Made by a program: the position numbers and the translations under genes | In this document: piece by piece, positions 47,901 through 61,000 of the stretch | Numbering within the stretch: the stretch's first letter is position 1 | Layout: each line of letters opens with the position of its first letter | Notes under the pieces: model-generated | The model's database searches: none | The model's input: only the letters and a program-made list of their open reading frames with translations | Told to the model about the DNA's origin: nothing | Assembly: GCA_964020155.1 (NCBI GenBank) | Contig: OZ026551.1 | Coordinates: 1 to 64,000 of the forward strand | Reading direction: 5' to 3' | From: Chondrilla cf. caribensis | Taxonomy: Eukaryota; Porifera; Demospongiae; Chondrillida; Chondrillidae | Length of the DNA stretch: 64,000 nucleotides

Positions 47901-50900
47901 ATACATTGGCAATAGGGGGAAATTTTGGTCGACACCAAAATGCAACTTTTTGCTATCAGAAGGTAGCTACCAGGTCCAGGAGTGTGTCTGTGCATTCGGA
48001 TTTGAGCTATGATGCATCACGTGCACACAGGAGAGGCCGTGGTGACAAGACCAAAAATTGACATTTTTTGGGCTTGTCACCACGAGGCTTATAGCGCACT
48101 CAGGACAATCAGAATGCTTACAAAATTGTGTTGGTGAGTTAGGCATGGACACTAGGTAGCCCTTGGTGACCAGCAAAGAAATATCAACTTGCTTAGGTGA
48201 TCACCACAAGGCGTAATACACTTATATATGAATCTACAAACATGGTATATACATTGGCAATAGGGGGAAATTTTGGTCGACATCAAAATGAAACTTTTTG
48301 CTATCAGAAGGTAGCTACCAGGTCCAGGAGTGTGTCTGTGCATTCGGATTTGAGCTATGATGCATCACGTGCACACAGGAGAGGCCGTGGTGACAAGACA
48401 AAAAATTGACATTTTTGGTCTTGTCACCACGAGGCTTATAGCACACTCAGGACAATCAGAATGCTTACGAAATTGTGTTGGTGAGTTAGGCATGGACACT
48501 AGGTAGCCCATGGTGACCAGCAAAGAAATATCAAATTGCTTAGACAATCACCACAAGGCGTAATACACTTATATATGAATCTACATACAAAGTATATGCA
48601 TTGGCAATATGGGGAAATTTTGGTCGACATCAAAATGAAACTTTTTGCTATCAGAAGGTAGCTACAAGGTCCAGGAGTGTGTCTGTGCATTTGGATTTAA
48701 GCCATGATGCATCACGTGCACACAGGAGAGGCCGTGGTGACAAGATCAAAAATTGACATTTTTTGGGCTTGTCACCACGAGGCTAATAGCGCACTCAGGA
48801 CAATCAGAATGCTTACGAAATTGTGTTGGTGAGTTAGGCATGGACACAAGGTAGCCCATGGTGACCAGCAAAGAAATATCAAATTGCTTAGGTGATCACC
48901 ACAAGGCGTATTACACGCATATATGAATGTACATACAAAGTATATACATTTTATTATATGTGGCACTGGGGGGAAATTTTGGTCGACACCAAAATGCAAC
49001 TTTTTGCTATCAGAAGGTAGCTACCAGGTCCAGGAGTGTGTCTGTGCATTCGGATTTGAGCTAAGATGCATCACGTGCACACAAGAGAGGCCGTGGTGAC
49101 AACTCCAAAAATTGACACTTTTTTGTCTTGTCACCACGAGGCTTATAGCGCACTCAGGACAATCAGAATGCTTACGAAATTGTGTTGGTGAGTTAGGCAT
49201 GGACACTAGGTAGCCCTTGGTGACCAGCAAAGAAATATCAAATTGCTTAGGTGATCACCACAAGGTGTAATACACTTATATATGAATCTACATACAAAGT
49301 ATTTACATTGGCAATAGGGGGAAATTTTGGTCAACACCAAAATGAAACTTTTTGCTATCAGAAGGTAGCTACCAGGTCCAGGAGTGTGTCTGTGCATTTG
49401 GATTTGAGCTATGATGCATCACGTGCACACAGGAGAGGCCGTGGTGACAAGACAAAAAATTGACATTTTTTGGGCTTGTCACCACGAGGCTTATAGCGCA
49501 CTCAGTACAATCAGAATGCTTACGAAATTGTGTTGGTGAGTTAGGCATGGACACAAGGTAGCCCATGGTGACCAGCAAAGAAATATCAAATTGCTTAGGT
49601 GATCACCACAAGGCGTAATACACTTATATATGAATCTACATACAAAGTATATGCATTGGCAATATGGGGAAATTTTGGTCGACATCAAAATACTTCTTTT
49701 TGCTATCAGAAGGTAGCTACCAGGTCCAGGAGTGTGTCTGTGCATTCGGATTTAAGCCATGATGCATCACGTGCACACAGGAGAGGCCGTGGTGACAAGA
49801 CAAAAAATTGACATTTTTTGGGCTTGTCACCACGAGGCTAATAGTGCACTCAGGACAATCAGAATGCTTACGAAATTGTGTTGGTGAGTTAGGCATGGAC
49901 ACTAGGTAGCCCATGGTGACCAGCAAAGAAATATCAAATTGCTTAGGTGATCACCACAAGGCGTAATACACTTATATATGAATCTACATACAAAGTATAT
50001 ACATTGGCAATAGGGGGAAATTTTGGTCGACATCAAAATGCATCTTTTTGCTATCAGAAGGTAGCTACCAGGTCCAGGAGTGTGTCTGTGCATTCGGTTT
50101 TGAGCTATGATACATCACGTGCACACAGGAGAGGCCGTGGTGACAAGACAAAAAATTGACATTTTTTGGGCTTGTCACCACGAGGCTTATAGCACACTCA
50201 GGACAATCAGAATGCTTACGAAATTGTGTTGGTGAGTTAGGCATGGACACTAGGTAGCCCATGGTGACCAGCAAAGAAATATCAAATTGCTTAGGTGATC
50301 ACCACAAGGCGTAACACACTTATATATGAATCTACATACAAGGTATATACATTGGCAATAGGGGGAAATTTTGGTCGACACCAAAATGAAACTTTTTGCT
50401 ATCAGAAGGTAGCTACCAGGTCCAGGAGTATGTCTGTGCATTCGGATTTGAGCTATGATGCATCACGTGCACACAGGAGAGGCCGTGGTGACAAGACAAA
50501 AAATTGACATTTTTGGTCTTGTCACCACGAGGCTTATAGCACACTCAGGACAATCAGAATGCTTACGAAATTGTGTTGGTGAGTTAGGCATGGACACTAG
50601 GTAGCCCTTGGTGACCAGCAAAGAAATATCAAATTGCTTAGACAATCACCACAAGGCGTAATACACTTATATATGAATCTACATACAAAGTATTTACATT
50701 GGCAATAGGGGGAAATTTTGGTCGACATCAAAATGCATCTTTTTGCTATCAGAAGGTAGCTACCAGGTCCAGGAGTGTGTCTGTGCATTCGGTTTTGAGC
50801 TATGATACATCACGTGCACACAGGAGAGGCCGTGGTGACAAGACAAAAAATTGACATTTTTTGGGCTTGTCACCACGAGGCTTATAGCACACTCAGGACA

Positions 50901-52842
50901 ATCAGAATGCTTACGAAATTGTGTTGGTGAGTTAGGCATGGACACTAGGTAGCCCATGGTGACCAGCAAAGAAATATCAAATTGCTTAGGTGATCACCAC
51001 AAGGCGTAACACACTTATATATGAATCTACATACAAGGTATATACATTGGCAATAGGGGGAAATTTTGGTCGACACCAAAATGAAACTTTTTGCTATCAG
51101 AAGGTAGCTACCAGGTCCAGGAGTGTGTCTGTGCATTCGGATTTGAGCTATGATGCATCACGTAAACACAGGAGAGGCCGTGGTGACAAGACCAAAAATT
51201 GACATTTTTTGGGCTTGTCACCACGAGGCTTATAGCGCACTCAGGACAATCAGAATGCTTACAAAATTGTGTTGGTGAGTTAGGCATGGACACTAGGTAG
51301 CCCTTGGTGACCAGCAAAGAAATATCAACTTGCTTAGGTGATCACCACAAGGCGTAATACACTTATATATGAATCTACAAACATGGTATATACATTGGCA
51401 ATAGGGGGAAATTTTGGTCGACATCAAAATGAAACTTTTTGCTATCAGAAGGTAGCTACCAGGTCCAGGAGTGTGTCTGTGCATTCGGATTTGAGCTATG
51501 ATGCATCACGTGCACACAGGAGAGGCCGTGGTGACAAGACAAAAAATTGACATTTTTGGTCTTGTCACCACGAGGCTTATAGCACACTCAGGACAATCAG
51601 AATGCTTACGAAATTGTGTTGGTGAGTTAGGCATGGACACTAGGTAGCCCATGGTGACCAGCAAAGAAATATCAAATTGCTTAGACAATCACCACAAGGC
51701 GTAATACACTTATATATGAATCTACATACAAAGTATATGCATTGGCAATATGGGGAAATTTTGGTCGACATCAAAATGAAACTTTTTGCTATCAGAAGGT
51801 AGCTACCAGGTCCAGGAGTGTGTCTGTGCATTTGGATTTAAGCCATGATGCATCACGTGCACACAGGAGAGGCCGTGGTGACAAGATCAAAAATTGACAT
51901 TTTTTGGGCTTGTCACCACGAGGCTAATAGCGCACTCAGGACAATCAGAATGCTTACGAAATTGTGTTGGTGAGTTAGGCATGGACACAAGGTAGCCCAT
52001 GGTGACCAGCAAAGAAATATCAAATTGCTTAGGTGATCACCACAAGGCGTATTACACGCATATATGAATGTACATACAAAGTATATACATTTTATTATAT
52101 GTGGCACTGGGGGGAAATTTTGGTCGACACCAAAATGCAACTTTTTGCTATCAGAAGGTAGCTACCAGGTCCAGGAGTGTGTCTGTGCATTCGGATTTGA
52201 GCTAAGATGCATCACGTGCACACAAGAGAGGCCGTGGTGACAACTCCAAAAATTGACACTTTTTTGTCTTGTCACCACGAGGCTTATAGCGCACTCAGGA
52301 CAATCAGAATGCTTACGAAATTGTGTTGGTGAGTTAGGCATGGACACTAGGTAGCCCTTGGTGACCAGCAAAGAAATATCAAATTGCTTAGGTGATCACC
52401 ACAAGGCGTAATACACTTATATATGAATCTACATACAAAGTATTTACATTGGCAATAGGGGGAAATTTTGGTCAACACCAAAATGAAACTTTTTGCTATC
52501 AGAAGGTAGCTACCAGGTCCAGGAGTGTGTCTGTGCATTTGGATTTGAGCTATGATGCATCACGTGCACACAGGAGAGGCCGTGGTGACAAGACAAAAAA
52601 TTGACATTTTTTGGGCTTGTCACCACGAGGCTTATAGCGCACTCAGTACAATCAGAATGCTTACGAAATTGTGTTGGTGAGTTAGGCATGGACACAAGGT
52701 AGCCCATGGTGACCAGCAAAGAAATATCAAATTGCTTAGGTGATCACCACAAGGCGTAATACACTTATATATGAATCTACATACAAAGTATATGCATTGG
52801 CAATATGGGGAAATTTTGGTCGACATCAAAATACTTCTTTTT

Positions 52843-53165
52843 AGGGGCTGCCGCAGGCAGCCCCTATATTGTTTTCATTTCAACTTCCGGTATGTTACGC
52901 TCGTCCGATATATATATATATATATATATAATATGTGTTCCTACGCATAACCGCAACAATGAATTTATATTATAATTTATATTGCGCGAAAACAAGATGG
53001 CCGATTTCGAACGCCGACAATTAGAAATTGGCCTAGAATTCGTGCGTTGAAGCTTCGCCGTACGTAATAACTTCAGCGAAGGTTTTTCTGAATATAAGAA
53101 AGACGCCCAAGTAATTCGAGTGCGGGGGGCGGCAGCCCCACGAGTTTTTGAACTCGAATTACTTG
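52843..53165. mobile_element. 323-bp hairpin-ended insertion in the satellite
   Basis: The left end is a perfect hairpin, AGGGGCTGCC and GGCAGCCCCT around GCA (52843-52865). The right end is a 14-bp inverted repeat, CAAGTAATTCGAGT and ACTCGAATTACTTG (53108-53165), enclosing a second GGCAGCCCC. The interior has a TA microsatellite (about 52908-52930) and CG-containing sequence unlike the satellite. It sits in a run of five T; the copies of this monomer at 49.7 and 56.3 kb lack it, and the offset between repeats grows by 325 bp (323 plus TT). Structure and T-T insertion recall non-autonomous Helentron/Helitron2-type elements, but a hairpin-rich MITE is also possible. Confidence 0.7.
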
Positions 53166-56100
53166 TTGCTATCAGAAGGTAGCTACCAGGTCCAGGAGTG
53201 TGTCTGTGCATTCGGATTTAAGCCATGATGCATCACGTGCACACAGGAGAGGCCGTGGTGACAAGACAAAAAATTGACATTTTTTGGGCTTGTCACCACG
53301 AGGCTAATAGTGCACTCAGGACAATCAGAATGCTTACGAAATTGTGTTGGTGAGTTAGGCATGGACACTAGGTAGCCCATGGTGACCAGCAAAGAAATAT
53401 CAAATTGCTTAGGTGATCACCACAAGGCGTAATACACTTATATATGAATCTACATACAAAGTATATACATTGGCAATAGGGGGAAATTTTGGTCGACATC
53501 AAAATGCATCTTTTTGCTATCAGAAGGTAGCTACCAGGTCCAGGAGTGTGTCTGTGCATTCGGTTTTGAGCTATGATACATCACGTGCACACAGGAGAGG
53601 CCGTGGTGACAAGACAAAAAATTGACATTTTTTGGGCTTGTCACCACGAGGCTTATAGCACACTCAGGACAATCAGAATGCTTACGAAATTGTGTTGGTG
53701 AGTTAGGCATGGACACTAGGTAGCCCATGGTGACCAGCAAAGAAATATCAAATTGCTTAGGTGATCACCACAAGGCGTAACACACTTATATATGAATCTA
53801 CATACAAGGTATATACATTGGCAATAGGGGGAAATTTTGGTCGACACCAAAATGAAACTTTTTGCTATCAGAAGGTAGCTACCAGGTCCAGGAGTGTGTC
53901 TGTGCATTCGGATTTGAGCTATGATGCATCACGTGCACACAGGAGAGGCCGTGGTGACAAGACAAAAAATTGACATTTTTGGTCTTGTCACCACGAGGCT
54001 TATAGCACACTCAGGACAATCAGAATGCTTACGAAATTGTGTTGGTGAGTTAGGCATGGACACTAGGTAGCCCTTGGTGACCAGCAAAGAAATATCAAAT
54101 TGCTTAGGTGATCACCACAAGGCGTAATACACTTATATATGAATCTACATACAAAGTATATGCATTGGCAATATGGGGAAATTTTGGTCGACATCAAAAT
54201 GAAACTTTTTGCTATCAGAAGGTAGCTACCAGGTCCAGGAGTGTGTCTGTGCATTTGGATTTAAGCCATGATGCATCACGTGCACACAGGAGAGGCCGTG
54301 GTGACAAGATCAAAAATTGACATTTTTTGGGCTTGTCACCACGAGGCTAATAGCGCACTCAGGACAATCAGAATGCTTACGAAATTGTGTTGGTGAGTTA
54401 GGCATGGACACTAGGTAGCCCATGGTGACCAGCAAAGAAATATCAAATTGCTTACGTGATCACCACAAGGCGTAATACACTTATATATGAATCTACATAA
54501 AAAATATATACATTGGCAATAGGGGGAAATTTTGGTCGACATCAAAATGCATCTTTTTGCTATCAGAAGGTAGCTACCAGGTCCAGGAGTGTGTCTGTGC
54601 ATTCGGTTTTGAGCTATGATACATCACGTGCACACAGGAGAGGCCGTGGTGACAAGACAAAAAATTGACATTTTTTGGGCTTGTCACCACGAGGCTTATA
54701 GCGCACTCAGGACAATCAGAATGCTTACGAAATTGTGTTGGTGAGTTAGGCATGGACACTAGGTAGCCCATGGTGACCAGCAAAGAAATATCAAATTGCT
54801 TAGGTGATCACCACAAGGCGTAACACACTTATATATGAATCTACATACAAGGTATATACATTGGCAATAGGGGGAAATTTTGGTCGACACCAAAATGAAA
54901 CTTTTTGCTATCAGAAGGTAGCTACCAGGTCCAGGAGTGTGTCTGTGCATTCGGATTTGAGCTATGATGCATCACGTGCACACAGGAGAGGCCGTGGTGA
55001 CAAGACAAAAAATTGACATTTTTGGTCTTGTCACCACGAGGCTTATAGCACACTCAGGACAATCAGAATGCTTACGAAATTGTGTTGGTGAGTTAGGCAT
55101 GGACACTAGGTAGCCCATGGTGACCAGCAAAGAAATATCAAATTGCTTAGACAATCACCACAAGGCGTAATACACTTATATATGAATCTACATACAAAGT
55201 ATATGCATTGGCAATATGGGGAAATTTTGGTCGACATCAAAATGAAACTTTTTGCTATCAGAAGGTAGCTACCAGGTCCAGGAGTGTGTCTGTGCATTTG
55301 GATTTAAGCCATGATGCATCACGTGCACACAGGAGAGGCCGCGGTGACAAGATCAAAAATTGACATTTTTTGGGCTTGTCACCACGAGGCTAATAGCGCA
55401 CTCAGGACAATCAGAATGCTTACGAAATTGTGTTGGTGAGTTAGGCATGGACACAAGGTAGCCCATGGTGACCAGCAAAGAAATATCAAATTGCTTAGGT
55501 GATCACCACAAGGCGTATTACACGCATATATGAATGTACATACAAAGTATATACATTTTATTATATGTGGCACTGGGGGGAAATTTTGGTCGACACCAAA
55601 ATGAAACTTTTTGCTATCAGAAGGTAGCTACCAGGTCCAGGAGTGTGTCTGTGCATTCGGATTTGAGCTAAGATGCATCACGTGCACACAAGAGAGGCCG
55701 TGGTGACAACTCCAAAAATTGACACTTTTTTGTCTTGTCACCACGAGGCTTATAGCGCACTCAGGACAATCAGAATGCTTACGAAATTGTGTTGGTGAGT
55801 TAGGCATGGACACTAGGTAGCCCTTGGTGACCAGCAAAGAAATATCAAATTGCTTAGGTGATCACCACAAGGTGTAATACACTTATATATGAATCTACAT
55901 ACAAAGTATTTACATTGGCAATAGGGGGAAATTTTGGTCAACACCAAAATGAAACTTTTTGCTATCAGAAGGTAGCTACCAGGTCCAGGAGTGTGTCTGT
56001 GCATTTGGATTTGAGCTATGATGCATCACGTGCACACAGGAGAGGCCGTGGTGACAAGACCAAAAATTGACATTTTTTGGGCTTGTCACCACGAGGCTTA

Positions 56101-57941
56101 TAGCGCACTCAGTACAATCAGAATGCTTACGAAATTGTGTTGGTGAGTTAGGCATGGACACAAGGTAGCCCATGGTGACCAGCAAAGAAATATCAAATTG
56201 CTTAGGTGATCACCACAAGGCGTAATACACTTATATATGAATCTACATACAAAGTATATGCATTGGCAATATGGGGAAATTTTGGTCGACATCAAAATAC
56301 TTCTTTTTGCTATCAGAAGGTAGCTACCAGGTCCAGGAGTGTGTCTGTGCATTCGGATTTAAGCCATGATGCATCACGTGCACACAGGAGAGGCCGTGGT
56401 GACAAGACCAAAAATTGACATTTTTTGGTCTTGTCACCACGAGGCTAATAGTGCACTCAGGACAATCAGAATGCTTACGAAATTGTGTTGGTGAGTTAGG
56501 CATGGACAATAGGTAGCCCATGGTGACCAGCAAAGAAATATCAAATTGCTTAGGTGATCACCACAAGGCGTAATACACTTATATATGAATCTACATACAA
56601 AGTATATGCATTGGCAATATGGGGAAATTTTGGTCGACATCAAAATACTTCTTTTTGCTATCAGAAGGTAGCTACCAGGTCCAGGAGTGTGTCTGTGCAT
56701 TCGGATTTAAGCCATGATGCATCACGTGCACACAGGAGAGGCCGTGGTGACAAGACCAAAAATTGACATTTTTTGGTCTTGTCACCACGAGGCTAATAGT
56801 GCACTCAGGACAATCAGAATGCTTACGAAATTGTGTTGGTGAGTTAGGCATGGACAATAGGTAGCCCATGGTGACCAGCAAAGAAATATCAAATTGCTTA
56901 GGTGATCACCACAAGGCGTAATACACTTATATATGAATCTACATACAAAGTATTTACATTGGCAATAGGGGGAAATTTTGGTCGACATCAAAATGCATCT
57001 TTTTGCTATCAGAAGGTAGCTACCAGGTCCAGGAGTGTGTCTGTGCATTCGGTTTTGAGCTATGATACATCACGTGCACACAGGAGAGGCCGTGGTGACA
57101 AGACAAAAAATTGACATTTTTTGGGCTTGTCACCACGAGGCTTATAGCACACTCAGGACAATCAGAATGCTTACGAAATTGTGTTGGTGAGTTAGGCATG
57201 GACACTAGGTAGCCCATGGTGACCAGCAAAGAAATATCAAATTGCTTAGGTGATCACCACAAGGCGTAACACACTTATATATGAATCTACATACAAGGTA
57301 TATACATTGGCAATAGGGGGAAATTTTGGTCGACACCAAAATGCAACTTTTTGCTATCAGAAGGTAGCTACCAGGTCCAGGAGTGTGTCTGTGCATTCGG
57401 ATTTGAGCTATGATGCATCACGTAAACACAGGAGAGGCCGTGGTGACAAGACCACAAATTGACATTTTTTGGTCTTGTCACCACGAGGCTTATAGCGCAC
57501 TCAGGACAATCAGAATGCTTACAAAATTGTGTTGGTGAGTTAGGCATGGACACTAGGTAGCCCTTGGTGACCAGCAAAGAAATATCAACTTGCTTAGGTG
57601 ATCACCACAAGGCGTAATACACTTATATATGAATCTACAAACATGGTATATACATTGGCAATAGGGGGAAATTTTGGTCGACATCAAAATGAAACTTTTT
57701 GCTATCAGAAGGTAGCTACCAGGTCCAGGAGTGTGTCTGTGCATTTGGATTTAAGCCATGATGCATCACGTGCACACAGGAGAGGCCGTGGTGACAAGAT
57801 CAAAAATTGACATTTTTTGGGCTTGTCACCACGAGGCTAATAGCGCACTCAGGACAATCAGAATGCTTACGAAATTGTGTTGGTGAGTTAGGCATGGACA
57901 CTAGGTAGCCCATGGTGACCAGCAAAGAAATATCAAATTGC

Positions 57942-58056
57942 TCATGTGAACAGAAGAAGGGTTAGGGTTAGGTTATGATTATTTGTAGGGTTGGAGATAA
58001 TATTAGGGTTAGGGTTAGGGTTAGGGTTAAGGTTAATTTTATATTCAAGGTTAGGC
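57942..58056 (+). repeat. Degenerate telomere-repeat segment (TTAGGG) within the satellite
   Basis: About 115 bases replace part of a monomer, from after AAATTGCT to before TTTTGCTATCAG. It holds TTAGGG words: about 4.5 perfect units at 58003-58029 and decayed ones on both sides (GGGTTAGGGTTAGG at 57959). The orientation is opposite to the tract at 7423. It separates block G from block H. Confidence 0.9.
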
Positions 58057-61000
58057 TTTTGCTATCAGAAGGTAGCTACCAGGTCCAGGAGTGTGTCTGT
58101 GCATTTGGATTTGAGCTGTGATGCATCACGTGCACACAGGAGAGGCCGTGGTGACAAGACCAAAAATTGACATTTTTTGGGCTTGTCACCACGAGGCTTA
58201 TAGCGCACTCAGGACAATCAGAATGCTTACGAAATTGTGTTGGTGAGTTAGGCATGGACACTAGGTAGCCCTTGGTGACCAGCAAAGAAATATCAAATTG
58301 CTTAGGTGATCACCACAAGGCGTAATACACTTATATATGAATCTACATACAAAGTAAATGCATTGGCAATAGGGGGAAATTTTATTCGACATCAAAATGC
58401 ATCTTTTTGCTATCAGAAGGTAGCTACAAGGTCCAGGAGTGTGTCTGTGCATTTGGATTTGAGCTATGATGCATCACGTGCACACAGGAGAGGCCGTGGT
58501 GACAAGACCAAAAATTGACATTTTTTGGGCTTGTCACCACGAGGCTTATAGCGCACTCAGGACAATCAGAATGCTTACGAAATTGTGTTGGTGAGTTAGG
58601 CATGGACACTAGGTAGCCCTTGGTGACCAGCAAAGAAATATCAAATTGCTTAGGTGATCACCTCAAGAAGTAACACACTTATATATGAATCTAAATACAA
58701 GGTATATACATTGGCAATAGGGAGAAATTTTGGTCGACACCAAAATGCAACTTTTTGCTATCAGAAGGTAGCTACCAGGTCCAGGAGTGTGTCTGTGCAT
58801 TTGGATTTGAGCTATGATGCATCACGTGCACACAGGAGAGGCCGTGGTGACAAGATCAAAAATTGACATTTTTTGGGCTTGTCACCACGAGGCTTATAGC
58901 GCACTCAGGACAATCAGAATGCTTACGAAATTGTGTTGGTGAGTTAGGCATGGACACTAGGTAGCCCATGGTGACCAGCAAAGAAATATCAAATTGCTTA
59001 GGTGATCACCTCAAGAAGTAACACACTTATAAATGAATCTAAATACAAGGTATATACATTGGCAATAGGGGGAAATTTTGGTCGACATCAAAATGAAACT
59101 TTTTGCTATCAGAAGGTAGCTACCAGGTCCAGGAGTGTGTCTGTGCATTTGGATTTGAGCTATGATGCATCACGTGCACACAGGAGAGGCCGTGGTGACA
59201 AGACAAAAATTGACATTTTTTGGTCTTGTCACCACGAGGCTTATAGCACACTCTGGACAATCAGAACGCTTACGAAATTGTGTTGGTGAGTTAGGCATGG
59301 ACACTAGGTAGCCCTTGGTGACCAGCAAAGAAATATCAAATTGCTTAGGTGATCACCCAAGGCGTAATACACTTATAGATGAATCTACATACAAAGTATA
59401 TACATTGGCAATAGGGAGAAATTTTGGTCGACATCAAAATGCATCTTTTTGCTATCAGAAGGTAGCTACCAGGTCCAGGAGTGTGTCTGTTCATTTGGAT
59501 TTGAGCTATGATGCATCACGTGCACACAGGAGAGGCTGTGGTGACAAGATCAAAAATTGACATTTTTTGGGCTTGTCACCACGAGGCTTATAGCGCACTC
59601 AGGACAATCAGAATGCTTACGAAATTGTGTTGGTGAGTTAGGCATGGACACTAGGTAGCCCTTGGTGACCAGCAAAGAAATCTCAAATTGCTTAGGTGAT
59701 CACCACAAGGCGTATTACACGCATATATGAATGTACATACAAAGTATATACATTTTATTATATGTGGCACTGGGGGGAAATTTTGGTCGACACCAAAATG
59801 CAACTTTTTGCTATCAGAAGGTAGCTACAAGGTCCAGGAGTGTGTCTGTGCATTTGGATTTGAGCTATGATGCATCACGTGCACACAGGAGAGGCCGTGG
59901 TGACAAGATCACAAATTGACATTTTTTGGGCTTGTCACCACGAGGCTTATAGCGCACTCAGGACAATCAGAATGCTTACGAAATTGTGTTGGTGAGTTAG
60001 GCATGGACACTAGGTAGCCCTTGGTGACCAGCAAAGAAATATCAAATTGCTTAGGTGATCACCACAAGGCGTATTACACGCATATATGAATGTACATACA
60101 AAGTATATACATTTTATTATATGTGGCACTGGGGGGAAATTTTGGTCGACACCAAAATGCAACTTTTTGCTATCAGAAGGTAGCTACAAGGTCCAGGAGT
60201 GTGTCTGTGCATTTGGATTTGAGCTATGATGCATTACGTGCACACAGGAGAGGCCGTGGTGACAAGATCAAAAATTGACATTTTTTGGGCTTGTCACCAC
60301 GAGGCTTATAGCGCACTCAGGACAATCAGAATGCTTACGAAATTGTGTTGGTGAGTTAGGCATGGACACTAGGTAGCCCATGGTGACCAGCAAAGAAATA
60401 TCAAATTGCTTAGGTGATCACCACAAGGCGTATTACACGCATATATGAATGTACATACAAAGTATATACATTTTATTATGTGGCACTGGGGGGAAATTTT
60501 GGTCGACACCAAAATGCAACTTTTTGCTATCAGAAGGTAGCTACCAGGTCCAGGAGTGTGTCTGTGCATTTGGATTTGAGCTATGATGCATCACGTGCAC
60601 ACAGGAGAGGCCGTGGTGACAAGACCAAAAATTGACATTTTTTGGGCTTGTCACCACGAGGCTTATAGCGCACTCAGGACAATCAGAATGCTTACGAAAT
60701 TGTGTTGGTGAGTTAGGCATGGACACTAGGTAGCCCTTGGTGACCAGCAAAGAAATATCAAATTGCTTAGGTGATCACCCAAGGCGTAATACACTTATAT
60801 ATGAATCTACATACAAAGTATATACATTGGTAATAGGGGGAAATTTTGGTCGAAATCAAAATGCATCTTTTTGTTATCAGAAGGTAGCTACAAGGTCCAG
60901 AAGTGTGTCTGTGCATTTGGATTTGAGTTATGATGCATCACGTGCACACAGGAGAGGCCGTGGTGACAAGATCAAAAATTGACATTTTTTGGGCTTGTCA

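Larger units (their letters stand above)
43430..57941 (+). repeat. Satellite block G, distinct subfamily with 1737-, 3141- and 1043-bp higher-order repeats
   Basis: Most monomers here carry GTGCATTCGG instead of GTGCATTTGG, and many have AAGCCATGATGC, GGTTTTGAGC or TTGCTTAGACAATCACC. Five-monomer units of 1737 bp (44329 and 46066) are followed by nine-monomer units of 3141 bp (about 47849, 50990 and, shifted by an insertion, about 54460). A three-monomer 1043-bp repeat is present near 53716 and 54759. Three near-identical simple monomers follow at 56206-56900. Confidence 0.85.
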
